Source: Magicicada septendecula
Lineage: Eukaryota; Arthropoda; Insecta; Hemiptera; Cicadidae
DNA: 64,000 nt
Direction: 5' to 3'
Assembly (NCBI GenBank): GCA_034769895.1
Contig: JAWRYS010000710.1
Location: 434,001 to 498,000, forward strand
Numbering within the stretch: position 1 is the first letter of the stretch; the number at the start of each line of letters is the position of its first letter. Shown piece after piece: positions 21,546 to 32,235 of this stretch. The notes under the pieces are model-generated. The model did not search any database. It was given only the letters and a program-made list of their open reading frames with translations, and was not told the origin of the DNA. Made by a program: the position numbers and the translations under genes.

Positions 21546-23377
21546 TGTAAGAAAACCCTGTATGCGGTCTTTACAAAAAAAGATAATAGAGAAAAAATTT
21601 TATTTTCAAAAAAATAAAATTTTCAAAAAAAAAATTTTGTTTATGTTTTAATCAATGTCTGTAATTGTGAAATAATCCTGTTTTAATGTTCTGTTAAAAA
21701 TTTTAATAATTAAGAAGTTATTTATTAATTATTGAGCACTTCTGGAAGATCTGAACCAAGTCTGGAGTTAATCAGATTAACTCCGGTCAGCAATCGATTT
21801 GTGATGTTTAGTGCTGGTCCAATATCTCACTGGACCTTCATATAATTTTTCTGCCATTTTAATTGTTATTAATACGATTATAATAAATTTTAATTAGTCA
21901 TATTTCTCTTCCTTTCCTTAAATACATATAAATTAAACCTTTGAACTGGTTTTTTATGTTAATCTCTGAATTTGACATTGCTCTTTAAAATTAATTAATT
22001 TATATATTTTGAAAATTTACAATATTTTAAGGTATATTTCCTTATTATCACTTTAACTCATAGGATCATTCACAGTAGTGGTTAACTGATTTACCTTACC
22101 TAAATCTTGCTAGTTTACAGGAATTATAAGTGAATTAAATGGTTTATATGGCTTCTGTGAATTCACCACATGGCCTAGAGTTTAGAATTTTACATTTCTG
22201 TCTTTCTCAAATAAATTTAATCCTACTCCTCCTCTGACTTTACATAGTTATTATTACATGAAAATAAAACGTTTTACAAACCCATTGTGAGGTGTAGTAT
22301 TTGATTAATACTACTATTATATAAAAAATAATAATGAACATCATTCAGCATTCTAAGATTGAACATATTGCTGACATGGTTTGAAAACATACATTTAACT
22401 CTTTTTGAATTAATACAGCATACCTACTGAAACATTATTAATGGATATGCATGCTGTTATTTGGCAAACATAATTCATTTTAAACACATATAAATCTTAT
22501 TTACTAAAAATTCTTATAAACCTATTGAGTTCATGGCTGTGAACAAATAGCCATTTTAAACAATTTAAACCTATGAATATAAATTAATGCCAGTCCTTTC
22601 TGGTCTAAACCATTATTATCTATTATCCCCTTCATCAGTAAACATGTCCACCCATACTCTAGTTATTATCATTTTTACAAATGTCTTGTAATAACAGAGT
22701 TACATTGAAATAATAAAATATTGGAAATCTTCCATTTTATTATTTTATGATGATGTGTATTATTGAATATAAAAGTTGTTATATAGCATATTGATAAGTC
22801 ATAGTATCACCAACTTTAAGTTTATTGTATTTCCAAAAACACTTGCACAAGTTCACTTTCACTGGTGGTTCTGATATTTTGAGTCTTATTATCTCAGACC
22901 AGACCTTTAGTAATCCTGGACTGTTAAGACTTGTTTATTTTCTTTATCACACAATAGCTTTAGTTGGTTCACTTCTTATTATACTAGACAACACTTTTGA
23001 TTTCTTAATAATTACATTTTTATAGGATTTTGGGATGTTTACTTTCTTTTTAATTGTCTCTATGGGTTTGGGGTTGATGGTATTTAATAATAGGTTTTAT
23101 AACGGTGTTTCTTTCATACTATTTCTTCCTCTCTTCTTGTTTTCTTTCTTGTCTTTCTTCTTATCTTCTATCTTGTCTTCACTCTTGTCTTTCTTCTGGT
23201 CTTCCTTCTTCTTGTCTTCATTCTTCACTCTTGGGTAAACCAAGGTACTTCGTGTTATCTCGACTGATGTTTAGTTTGTTGTTGCACCCGACTTTAGGTA
23301 GTTGCACCCGATGACTGTGATACGATTATTATTATTTAAATTATTACACTCATTATTAAGATACCCAGTATTTAGGA

Positions 23378-23423
23378 GCAGTAACGGGTTCTGGCGATTT
23401 ATTACTGCCTGTGCCTGTTTAAA
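23378..23423 (-). promoter_or_regulatory. -1 ribosomal frameshift signal at the gag/pol boundary (unit A)
   Basis: On the sense strand the gag frame reads CCT TTA AAC, giving the canonical slippery heptamer T TTA AAC (23417-23423). After an 8-nt spacer comes a perfect 7-bp stem GCAGTAA/TTACTGC (23402-23408 and 23378-23384) with a 17-nt loop. The loop could pair with nearby downstream sequence (CCAG/CTGG or ACCC/GGGT) to make a pseudoknot. The gag stop lies in the stem, and the -1 frame stays open for about 85 codons in full units. The heptamer and stem are also present in units B-F, with heptamers at 29296, 36894, 44659, 52261 and 59864. Confidence 0.75.
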
Positions 23424-24056
23424 GGCTCGACATCGTTGTTCCTTTGTGCCATACTAGTTGAAGCATCATTTGGGATGCTTAGAGTGGGCCTCTGTCGATC
23501 TGTCCTATGGTCTTCCGGTCGTTCGTGGTTAGACCTCCGTTCAGCATCGTCTAAACTAGTACTCCTTCTCGTCGGATAGTACCTTGGTTGGTCCCGTTCT
23601 AGGCTCCTCCGCCTGTCTTCATATCCACGGTAGCTGTTTCTTCGATTGTTGTTGTATCTTCGCTGTCGATCATCTGTGGCTCGTATGAAATTCACTCGTG
23701 GGCGGGGAAACCTATTATTAACGGGATTACCATTATTTGGACCCGCACGATTATTATTATTATGGTAACGATCATTACCATAATTGGGGCTTCTCTGACT
23801 ATTTTGGTTATGAGGGTAGGGATTTCTGTTACCCTGATAACCATTAGAGGGTCGACTCGGGTTCACATGGTTTGGACCTGTATTATTATTATTATTTTGA
23901 TTAGTAGTGCTAAAGTTATGATTATTGTTAAAACTATTATTCTGCGGGTATGCCCGGCCTCCTTGGTACCCAGTGTTGGTGTTGTTCGTACCCTGGTTGT
24001 TGTTCGGATACGTCCTTGGTTCGGGCCCATCATTTCTTCTCCGGCTCTGTCGGTAG
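23402..24056 (-). pseudogene. unit A gag C-terminus (intact end, N-terminus deleted)
   Basis: This is the open C-terminal segment of the array gag. It runs from about SRRRND through the N/G/R-rich tail (for example NNNNRAGPNNGNPVNNRF) to an R/S/D-rich end finishing NDVEPLNRHRQ and a stop at 23402-23404. It has the 10 nt that units B-F lack near 23630, so it shows the original C-terminal reading frame of about 70 extra residues (YEDRRRSLERDQPRYYP and onward). The coiled coil and capsid are deleted. No CCHC or RanBP2 finger is present in the tail. Without the N-terminal part it cannot be a working gag. Confidence 0.8.
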
Positions 24057-26640
24057 TTCTGTTAAAAATATTAATAATTAAGAAGTTATTTATTAATTAT
24101 TGAGCACTTCTGGAAGATCTGAACCAAGTCTGGAGTTAATCAGATTAACTCCGGTCAGCAATCGATTTGTGATATTTAGTGCTGGTCCAATATCTCACTG
24201 TTAATTAATATTTTCTTCTTCTTGAAGTCTTGTTACATTAATAAATAAACCTTAAATTAGCATGTGAAATAATAATAGATACAAACAATTGAAATAAATG
24301 GATTTATTAACAAATTTAATAAATAATCGATTTTTAATCGATTGGGAGCAATAATCGACTCCGTCTCAGGGAATAATCGATTCGCTCATACAGTGGAAAA
24401 AATTATTACAATTATTATATAAAAAAGGTTCTTGGAGCGATTATAATAATAGTCAGAGAAGGGTAACGAGAAAGTATAACATTAACAATTAAAGTAGTTC
24501 CATAATTATCATCTAACAATATTTAAATAATTCTGATATAATCTTTAAAAATGTTAAATCGTCAAACCATGTGTAGCTTCTGACGTCACTCGATGAGGAA
24601 GGCACAGAATCGTATTTTTCAAAGATGGCCGCTCCTAGGTATGGCGAGGTTATTGGTAATGTCGTCGTGTTAAAATCTCACAGCAAAATTACCTTCATAA
24701 ATGTTTGAAATGTCCCCGCACTGGTGTAATCTGTCTAATAGGTTGTTTGGTGTGTTCTTAAGAAGTGTTCCGTGTATACTTGTGTTAATTATGTTATTTG
24801 ATGTGTGTTCACTTCTGTGGGTTAACTATTCAAAAAGTGGTTATAATTTGTAGCGTTAGTTATCACAGATATATTGTTTTACTGTTTTAAATCACTAGTA
24901 TAATGAAGTTTGGTGTTAGTTTTCACTATTGTCGCTAAAGTTTCTGTAGGTTTAGTTAGAAAAGTGTTTAATTTATTTAACTCTCGTTACACTGATATTA
25001 GAAGGTAACCGTAGTACCATTTTCTACACGGTTTTAAGGAACGTTATATTACACAACTATTCAGCTTGATATTCAACAAAAGACTAAACTAACTTCCTTC
25101 ATGTTAGTCAAAATCTGGCCCAGTTAATCTTTGAAAAAGTATTGTTAAAATATTTTGATTTCCCATACACATGATACAAAATTACATTATATATGGAATT
25201 TATTTATTTTATTTATCACTTTCATGAATTATGAACCTTATCAGTGGTTTAATCATCTCATTCCTTTTAAATTGATACATTATAGTCCATATCTGTTGAC
25301 ATTTTGTGGAAATTACCAAATTTCTCTCTTTTTGGAAATCTAGGCTCAAAAATTGGTTTCCGCCTTCATATAATTTTTCTGCCATTTTAATTGTTATTAA
25401 TACGATTATAATAAATTTTAATTAGTCATATTTCTCTTCCTTTCCTTAAATACATATAAATTAAACCTTTGAACTGGTTTTTTATGTTAATCTCTGAATT
25501 TGACATTGCTCTTTAAAATTAATTAATTTATATATTTTGAAAATTTACAATATTTTAAGGTATATTTCCTTATTATCACTTTAACTCATAGGATCATTCA
25601 CAGTAGTGGTTAACTGATTTACCTTACCTAAATCTTGCTAGTTTACAGGAATTATAAGTGAATTAAATGGTTTATATGGCTTCTGTGAATTCACCACATG
25701 GCCTAGAGTTTAGAATTTTACATTTCTGTCTTTCTCAAATAAATTTAATCCTACTCCTCCTCTGACTTTACATAGTTATTATTACATGAAAATAAAACGT
25801 TTTACAAACCCATTGTGAGGTGTAGTATTTGATTAATACTACTATTATATAAAAAATAATAATGAACATCATTCAGCATTCTAAGATTGAACATATTGCT
25901 GACATGGTTTGAAAACATACATTTAACTCTTTTTGAATTAATACAGCATACCTACTGAAACATTATTAATGGTATGCATGCTGTTATTTGGCAAACATAA
26001 TTCATTTTAAACACATATAAATCTTATTTACTAAAAATTCTTATAAACCTATTGAGTTCATGGCTGTGAACAAATAGCCATTTTAAACAATTTAAACCTA
26101 TGAATATAAATTAATGCCAGTCCTTTCTGGTCTAAACCATTATTATCTATTATCCCCTTCATCAGTAAACATGTCCACCCATACTCTAGTTATTATCATT
26201 TTTACAAATGTCTTGTAATAACAGAGTTACATTGAAATAATAAAATATTGGAAATCTTCCATTTTATTATTTTATGATGATGTGTATTATTGAATATAAA
26301 AGTTGTTATATAGCATATTGATAAGTCATAGTATCACCAACTTTAAGTTTATTGTATTTCCAAAAACACTTGCACAAGTTCACTTTCACTGGTGGTTCTG
26401 ATATTTTGAGTCTTATTATCTCAGACCAGACCTTTAGTAATCCTGGACTGTTAAGACTTGTTTATTTTCTTTATCACACAATAGCTTTAGTTGGTTCACT
26501 TCTTATTATACTAGACAACACTTTTGATTTCTTAATAATTACATTTTTATAGGATTTTGGGATGTTATACTTTCTTTTTAATTGTCTCTATGGGTTTGGG
26601 GTTGATGGTATTTAATAATAGGTTTTATAACGGTGTTTCT

Positions 26641-26748
26641 TTCATACTATTTCTTCCTCTCTTCTTGTCTTTCTTCTTATCTTCTTTCTTGTCTTTCTTC
26701 TGGTCTTCCTTCTTCTTGTCTTCTTGTCTTCATTCTTCACTCTTGGGT
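26641..26748 (-). promoter_or_regulatory. long polypurine (sense strand) tract, possible PPT of the array unit
   Basis: About 100 bp of almost pure C/T on plus (repeats of CTTCTTGTCTTT) is polypurine on the element's sense strand. If it is the plus-strand primer, the LTR would end at the CA just to its left, making an LTR of about 2.7 kb (31510-34242 in unit C). This cannot be verified here, because LTRs are shared between units. The same tract is at about 23107 in A, 34239 in C, 42005 in D, 49607 in E and 57209 in F. Confidence 0.35.
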
Positions 26749-28429
26749 AAACCAAGGTACTTCGTGTTATCTCGACTGATGTTTAGTTTGGAGTATCGAA
26801 GTTATTTACTGATACTGACTTTGCTCTTCGCTAAAGGTTTCAGGGTATTGTTTACTTCCTGATCACAAATTTTATTCTTCCTTCTTCTTGTCTTTGGGGT
26901 ATTTTGGTGTTTCACCACTCTCAAACAGATTCTCTCTTCATGATATTGTGTAATCTAATTTGTTTACTGCTCCTAGCTTCCTGGGTAAATTCCTGATTTT
27001 ATAATATGAGTTGCTTTCATTAATTTCTTTGATTTTTAACAGTGGTTTTTATATAATGTAATGAGAATTTTTATTTTATTGTTGTTTATTCCTTTGATTT
27101 CATTCAATTTCATTCGATTTTATATTAACATATGTGGTGTAATTAATTTGTATTATTTTATATGAATTAATAAATAGTGGATTTTCTGTCACGCTACAGA
27201 ATGCCCTTCTCCAGAAGTAATTTTTTCAGACTATACTTGCTTTGTCTGAAACAATTGCTTATGATAATTATTGTAGTTTTGTTATTATTCTTGACTTCCT
27301 TCCATTTTAAAAATTCTCCTATTTATATTTGAGCTTATATCCTTCTCATTCTCACTTGATCTTCCTTGATAGTAATAGTCATCTGAGTTTCATATTTATT
27401 ATTTCATTTTCATATTTCTTCTTAGTATTTTCTCCTTGGGATATTTCCTCCCTATCGTTCCCTACTTTGTGAGTTGGTTCAGTTCAGAGAGGCACTGAAC
27501 ACTACTTCCTCTGCTGTCCAATACTTCACACATATTTGAGTACAGAGGCAAATCATCTCTGCTCAAAAAACATATTAATACTGCTGGAATTATCTACAGA
27601 CAGATTAAAAAAAATTATTCAGAATAGTACACATTTGTTACTATTAAAAAAAAATATCTTTGGGATACTTCACTTATTACTTATTATATTTCTCAGAGAT
27701 TTTAATATTCCTATCTCAGTTGTTCTTCTGACTCTTTAACTTGATGTTTCATTCATTTGATATTATGGTAGGAAGCTCTTCTATTATTACATTCTTCAAC
27801 TTTCCTTATCATATAAAGCTTTTGGTTATAAATTCTTTATTACCTTCAGGTTTTTTTATTATTATCTGCATTGTTTATAGTAGCATATCTTTATGACATT
27901 TTTATTTTATTGCTCTGTTTTTATTATTTCCACTTGTTCTATTTTTTAGAACTTTTTATAACTGTCATTATCACAATTGACATTTAATTCATAAATCATT
28001 TTATATTACTTCGTTTAATTACATATACCTTTGATATTATTCTCACATTATTCCTGTCATGGTTATTATCCTTTCGAATGAATGTTTTTTATTAATTTTA
28101 TAATGAGGTCATAATTTCTCCTCATACCACTTCAAAGTTTTATTATCTCATAATTCCACATAAGTTTTTGTATTTTATTATATTCAATCACTCAAATCGT
28201 ATCACACGGTTTATTTCCTTTCGTATCCCTTTATGGAAAGTTTTTCACACTTTATATTGAGATTAGACATGATCATATTTCTCCAGAATTATTTGTTTTA
28301 ATTCTAAAGTCTGTTTCCTTTATTCATCTCATTATGATCCTTTATAAACATAGTAAATATATTTTATGCTTACCATAAATATGGTATTAAATCTTTTCTG
28401 TTTATTTCACCCAAGTGTTTTATTAATAA

Positions 28430-29015
28430 TTGGTCGGTAAGTAGTACTTACTCTTGGTTTGGAAACTTGATTTATACACAATTCAAAATTCATTCTTCTT
28501 ATATTATTCCATAAAGTTTTCTCAAATAATTTGTATGTAAGGTGGGCTTGCTTTCTTTTTAAATTTAGTTGTTTTCAATTCAGAATTCCTTTAATATTTC
28601 TGCAAAATGGTTTTTCTCAAATACTTGGTTAGTAATGTGGTCTTACATTGTTTTAAAATTTGGATGAGTCAAAATTCTTCTTTTATATTCTTGTCATAAA
28701 GTTTTTCAAATTTTTAGTTAGTAAGGTGATCTTACACTTGTTTGGAATTTATTTGAATTATTTCATTCTATTCCTTTTATCCTTCTATAAAGTTTTCTTC
28801 AAATGCTTGGTATGTAAGGTGATCTTACAATTGTTTTGGAATTTGGATTATTTCTAAATTCTGTTTTATATTATTTCCACAAGATTTCTCCCAAATAATT
28901 AGTATGTAAGGTGTTCTTACTTTTGTTTTAGAATTTTGTCGATTTATAAATTCTTTTTCTTCTCTTTCCAAAATGTTTCTTTTAAATAATTGTATGTAAT
29001 TTGGTATTACATTAT
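28430..29015. repeat. seven-copy sub-repeat with conserved hairpin (unit B)
   Basis: Period is 89-100 bp. Each copy has a 5-nt arm, 5-nt loop and 5-nt arm. Arms start at 28437, 28537, 28632, 28721, 28814, 28906 and 28996, with the partner always exactly 10 nt later. Typical arms are GTAAG/CTTAC. The last copy has GTAAT/ATTAC, a paired change, and copy 2 has GTAAG/CTTGC, which allows a wobble pair. The flanking text (CAAATAATTNGTAT before and TTGTTTTNGAATTT after) is also shared. The first copy extends to a 7-bp stem. Confidence 0.85.
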
Positions 29016-29035
29016 TTTTAGAATTTTGAAGGTTT

Positions 29036-29296
29036 TTATTCATAAAATTTCTTTATGGATGCCTGGTTAAAGACACCCTTAACTTTATTGGAACCCATCT
29101 CCTTAATTTCGTTATTGAAGTTATTGGTGGGATTACTGTTATCCTCTTCCAATAACTCATGCCGGATGTCCTTTAGGTAGTTGCACCCGATGACTGTGAT
29201 ACGATTATTATTATTTATATTATTACACTCATTATTAAGATACCCAGTATTTAGGAGCAGTAACGGGTTCTGGCGATTTATTACTGCCTGTGCCCG
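29036..29296 (-). pseudogene. pol N-terminal remnant after the frameshift signal (unit B)
   Basis: In the -1 frame after the slippery site an open stretch of about 85 codons ends with TAA at 29036-29038. It includes NNNNRITVIGCNYLKDIRHE and LLEEDNSN. This resembles the pre-protease linker of the neighbouring Gypsy pol (NRVQVTDEYLSNIIK...ELLEEEDTK at residues 12-39). The protease DTG region and everything after it are gone. The same remnant occurs in C-F (for C, about 36634-36894). The LNTG in the preceding text is not a protease active site, because it lies upstream of this linker. Confidence 0.6.
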
Positions 29297-31438
29297 TTTA
29301 AAGGCTCGACATCGTTGTTCCTTTGTGCCATACTAGTTGAAGCATCATTTGGGATGCTTAGAGTGGGCCCCTGTCGATCTGTCCTATGGTCTTCCAGTCG
29401 TTCGTGGTTAGACCTCCGTTCAGCATCGTCTAAACTAGTACTCCTTCTCGTCGGATAGTACCTTGGTTGGTCCCGTTCTAGGCTCCTCCGCCTGTCTTCA
29501 TATCCTGTCTTCGATTGTTGTTGTATCTTCGCTGTCGATCATCTGTGGCTCGTATGAAATTCACTTGTGGGCGGGGAAACCTATTATTAACGGGATTACC
29601 ATTATTTGGACCCGCACGATTATTATTATTATGGTAACGATCATTACCATAATTGGGGCTTCTCTGACTATTTTGGTTATGAGGGTAGGGATTTCTGTTA
29701 CCCTGATAACCATTAGAGGGTCGACTCGGGTTCACATGGTTTGGACCTGTATTATTATTATTATTTTGATTAGTAGTGCTAAAGTTATGATTATTGTTAA
29801 AACTTTTATTCTGCGGGTATGCCCGGCCTCCTTGGTACCCAGTGTTGGTGTTGTTCGTACCCTGGTTGTTGTTCGGATACGTCCTTGGTTCGGGCTCATC
29901 ATTTCTTCTCCGGCTCTGTCGGTAGTAGTCTTCGTTTTCGTAGTTTTCGAGGAGTTCTGTCATTGCCTGGATCGTTTTTATTTGGCTGCCTCTCCTCGCA
30001 TGTATTACCTCTTCGTCATCATGGTATGACAACTTATTTATTAGGCACTCCTCAGGTATGGCCGGTTCTAAATGCTTGGCCATACATACCTTGCCGAGGA
30101 AATAAGCTATCATAGAACTACCGACTTGTGGTTTGTAGTGGCCGTGGCATATATTATCTCTTATCAAGTTTTGAGTCGTCTCCGACCAGTACTTGGCCTT
30201 GAAGAGGCTCTTAAATTGCTGATAACTTTCGATGTCACTCCGGTTGGCCATCCACCAATGGTCATTCACCTCCCGAAACGACTCGTCTAGGATTTCCCGG
30301 TTCTGGACCCATCGGTTCCCTCTGTGTTTTTCTAGGTATTCCTCTATGCGTGCCAAGAACTCCATAGGCTTCCGTTTATATTGCCGGAAATTAATCCACT
30401 CTCTGTTTTCGGAAATTGGGAAATGATTGTAACCAGTTGGTCTGTTCCTTATCAATTCAATCTCCTCCTGGCTCTGACGCACTTGTCCTGTGATGTTCGT
30501 CATAGCGGCTTCCACGCCGTCGCATCTTTCGGTTACATGTGTCCGCACTTTATTCATTTCTTCCAGGGCAAATTTCTTGTTTTCTTCCAGTTTCGTTTCC
30601 TGTTGTTCCTTGACATGTGTAATCTCTTTATGTATTACCTCCCGGACTTCCAGCACTTCGTTTTCGGTCTGATGACATCTTTCGTCTACTTCCCTGATCT
30701 GCTGGTTAACAACCACGACTTCCTGTTCTAACTTCTTTACGTTGGATTTCTTCGTCTCTGTTATCCTTTTATTTAACTCTTCTTTTGCCAACTCTATTCT
30801 CTTCTCTACCTTATTCATGCTTTCCTGGTTAACTTCCCTCAGTTCTTCTCTTAACCTTTGATTATTCTCGTCCATTTTCTCCTCCATTTTCTGATTATTT
30901 TCCTCCAACTTTTCCCTCAGTTGCTGATTGTCGCTTTCCATTTTCCTACTTGTTTCCTCCATTTTTTCTTCTATCTTCTTACTCAAATTTTTACTGGTTT
31001 CTTCAATCCTTTTGTTGGTATTTTCTATGCTTTTATTTATTCCACCCAAATCTTCCTTCAAGGACTGCTTATCTTCCTTCCTTTCCTTACTTGATTCTTC
31101 CATTTTATTATTAGTGGAATCCATTTTCTCAAGGATTGGTTGTCCCTTTTCAGGTCTTCCATCTTCTTACTGGTTTCTTCCATTCTCTCCATCATCTGCC
31201 TGAGAATTCCTTGTGTTGTCGTGTTCTCTGTTTGTGAAGGTTTCTCCTTCTCTGGGACATTGACTTCCCCTGTCTGCGTTGTTACTTCAGGTTGTTCCTC
31301 TGGTGGTACGGGTTGTTTCAGTTCCCCCTGGGCCACTAACACTTCTGGATCTTCAACGGGTGTTGCCTCCTTATCCCCCATGTCAACTTCTTTTTCGGCC
31401 TCTGCCGCCCTCTTTTTCGAAGTAGCTCGTCTTTGCAT
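29281..31438 (-). pseudogene. unit B gag, frameshifted
   Basis: The start at 31438 (MQRRATSKKRAAEAEKEVD) shows the original N-terminus, which the other units have lost to a frame change. A 4-nt deletion near 31129 shifts the frame at SLRKW. The long frame 31124-29478 then carries the coiled coil, the capsid region and the N/R-rich tail. The 10-nt deletion near 29507 shared by B-F moves the end into an early stop at 29478, while the original stop position is 29281-29283. Two frameshifts make this copy inactive. Confidence 0.8.
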
Positions 31439-31495
31439 TTTTCTTCTGTTTCTATTAATGATTCGCTGCCAGGCTTATCTTATCAAGCCCTCTAA

Positions 31496-31506
31496 GTTGG
31501 ACGCCA
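31496..31506 (-). promoter_or_regulatory. primer-binding site, tRNA-Lys-like (unit B)
   Basis: The sense strand reads TGGCGTCCAAC, three bases after the LTR end (TTACA). It differs by one base from TGGCGCCCAAC, the complement of insect tRNA-Lys 3' ends used by several Gypsy elements. The same site precedes every later LTR, at 39099, 46863, 54466 and 62069. Confidence 0.7.
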
Positions 31507-31509
31507 CTT

Positions 31510-31796
31510 TGTAAGAAAACCCTGTATGCAGTCTTTACAAAAAAAGATAATAGAGAAAAAATTTTATTTTCAAAAAAATAAAATTTTCAAAATAAAAATT
31601 TTGTTTATGTTTTAATCAATGTCTGTAATTGTGAAATAATCCTGTTTTAATGTTCTGTTAAAAATTTTAATAATTAAGAAGTTATTTATTAATTATTGAG
31701 CACTTCTGGAAGATCTGAACCAAGTCTGGAGTTAATCAGATTAACTCCGGTCAGCAATCGATTTGTGATGTTTAGTGCTGGTCCAATATCTCACTG
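31510..31796 (-). repeat. LTR terminal segment with two palindromes (unit C)
   Basis: On the sense strand this is the R/U5-like end of the LTR. It contains an AAAATTTTAT/ATAAAATTTT inverted pair (about 31560-31590) and a perfect 10-bp palindrome with one central base (arms GGAGTTAATC 31728-31737 and 31739-31748). AATAAA-type signals occur near 31684 and 31577. The segment is kept in every unit, including deleted unit A, unlike the CRE region next to it. Confidence 0.7.
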
Positions 31797-31920
31797 TTAA
31801 TTAATATTTTCTTCTTCTTGAAGTCTTGTTACATTAATAAATAAACCTTAAATTAGCATGTGAAATAATAATAGATACAAACAATTGAAATAAATGGATT
31901 TATTAACAAATTTAATAAAT

Positions 31921-32235
31921 AATCGATTTTTAATCGATTGGGAGCAATTATCGACTCCGTCTCAGGGAATAATCGATTCGTTCATACAGTGGAAAAAATT
32001 GTTACAAGTATTATATAAAAAAGGTTCTTGGAGCGATTATATTAATAGTCAGAGAAGGGTAATGAGAAAGTATAACATTAACAATTAAAGTAGTTCCATA
32101 ATTATCATCTAACAATATTTTAATAATTCTGATATAATGTTTAAAAAAGTTGAATCGTCAAACAATGTGTAGCTTCTGACGTCACTCGATGAGGAAGGCA
32201 CAGAATCGTATTTTTCAAAAATGGCCGCTCCTAGG
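31921..32235. promoter_or_regulatory. regulatory-looking block: AATCGATT x3, CRE, YY1-like site (unit C)
   Basis: Three AATCGATT palindromes at 31921, 31932 and 31971 and a degenerate fourth near 31946 are followed by TGACGTCA at 32177-32184 and AAATGGCCGC near 32219. The last reads AAGATGGCCGC in the other units and resembles a YY1 site. The cluster is the most GC-rich part of the unit outside gag. It would be a natural U3 promoter or enhancer if the LTR is long. It is absent from unit A. Confidence 0.5.

Larger units (their letters stand above)
21546..24056 (-). mobile_element. array unit A, deleted derivative
   Basis: Compared with unit C this copy lacks about 1164 bp after 21832 (the CRE-containing region), about 2380 bp after 23278 (the A-rich middle and hairpin array), and about 1726 bp after 24056 (gag N-terminus, primer-binding site and the first 142 bp of the next LTR). 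The second junction carries a short extra copy of GTTGCACCCGA, as expected from template switching. Importantly, unit A keeps the undeleted gag C-terminus and so preserves an older state than units B-F. Confidence 0.8.
24057..31509 (-). mobile_element. array unit B, nearly full-length
   Basis: The unit starts 142 bp inside the LTR because of the A/B deletion junction and is otherwise complete (7453 bp). It is the most diverged of the full units. It keeps CAACTTCTTTTTCGG at the gag 5' end where C-F have a T-tract variant, and GTTAGTAAGGTGATC where D-F have GTTAGTAATGTGATC. It is a useful outgroup within the array. Confidence 0.8.

Noticed and set aside
26352-26862. Plus-strand ORFs of 66 and 101 residues repeated in every unit
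   Set aside because: They are hydrophobic F/L/S-rich translations of T- and C/T-rich antisense DNA. Their conservation follows from recent unit duplication and not from selection.
28430-29015. Hairpin sub-repeats as LTR ends (TGTAAG...CTTACA)
   Set aside because: The hexamers match the LTR terminus, but the sequence next to them is not a polypurine tract and the order of the arms is that of a palindrome, so the inner LTR border is not placed here.
29220-29290. LLLLNTGYL in the -1 frame as a retropepsin active site (DTG with D to N)
   Set aside because: It lies upstream of text that aligns with the pre-protease linker of the neighbouring Gypsy pol, so the true protease motif would come later and is simply absent.
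29463-30029. 188-residue plus-strand ORF recurring in units B-F
   Set aside because: It is the antisense shadow of the gag N/R-rich tail, and its I/V-rich composition mirrors AAT codons on the other strand.
31894-32088. 64-residue plus-strand ORF (MDLLTNLINNRF...) in several units
   Set aside because: It is broken in B, E and G by small changes, has no recognised domain and overlaps the palindrome cluster. Repetition alone is not evidence of coding.
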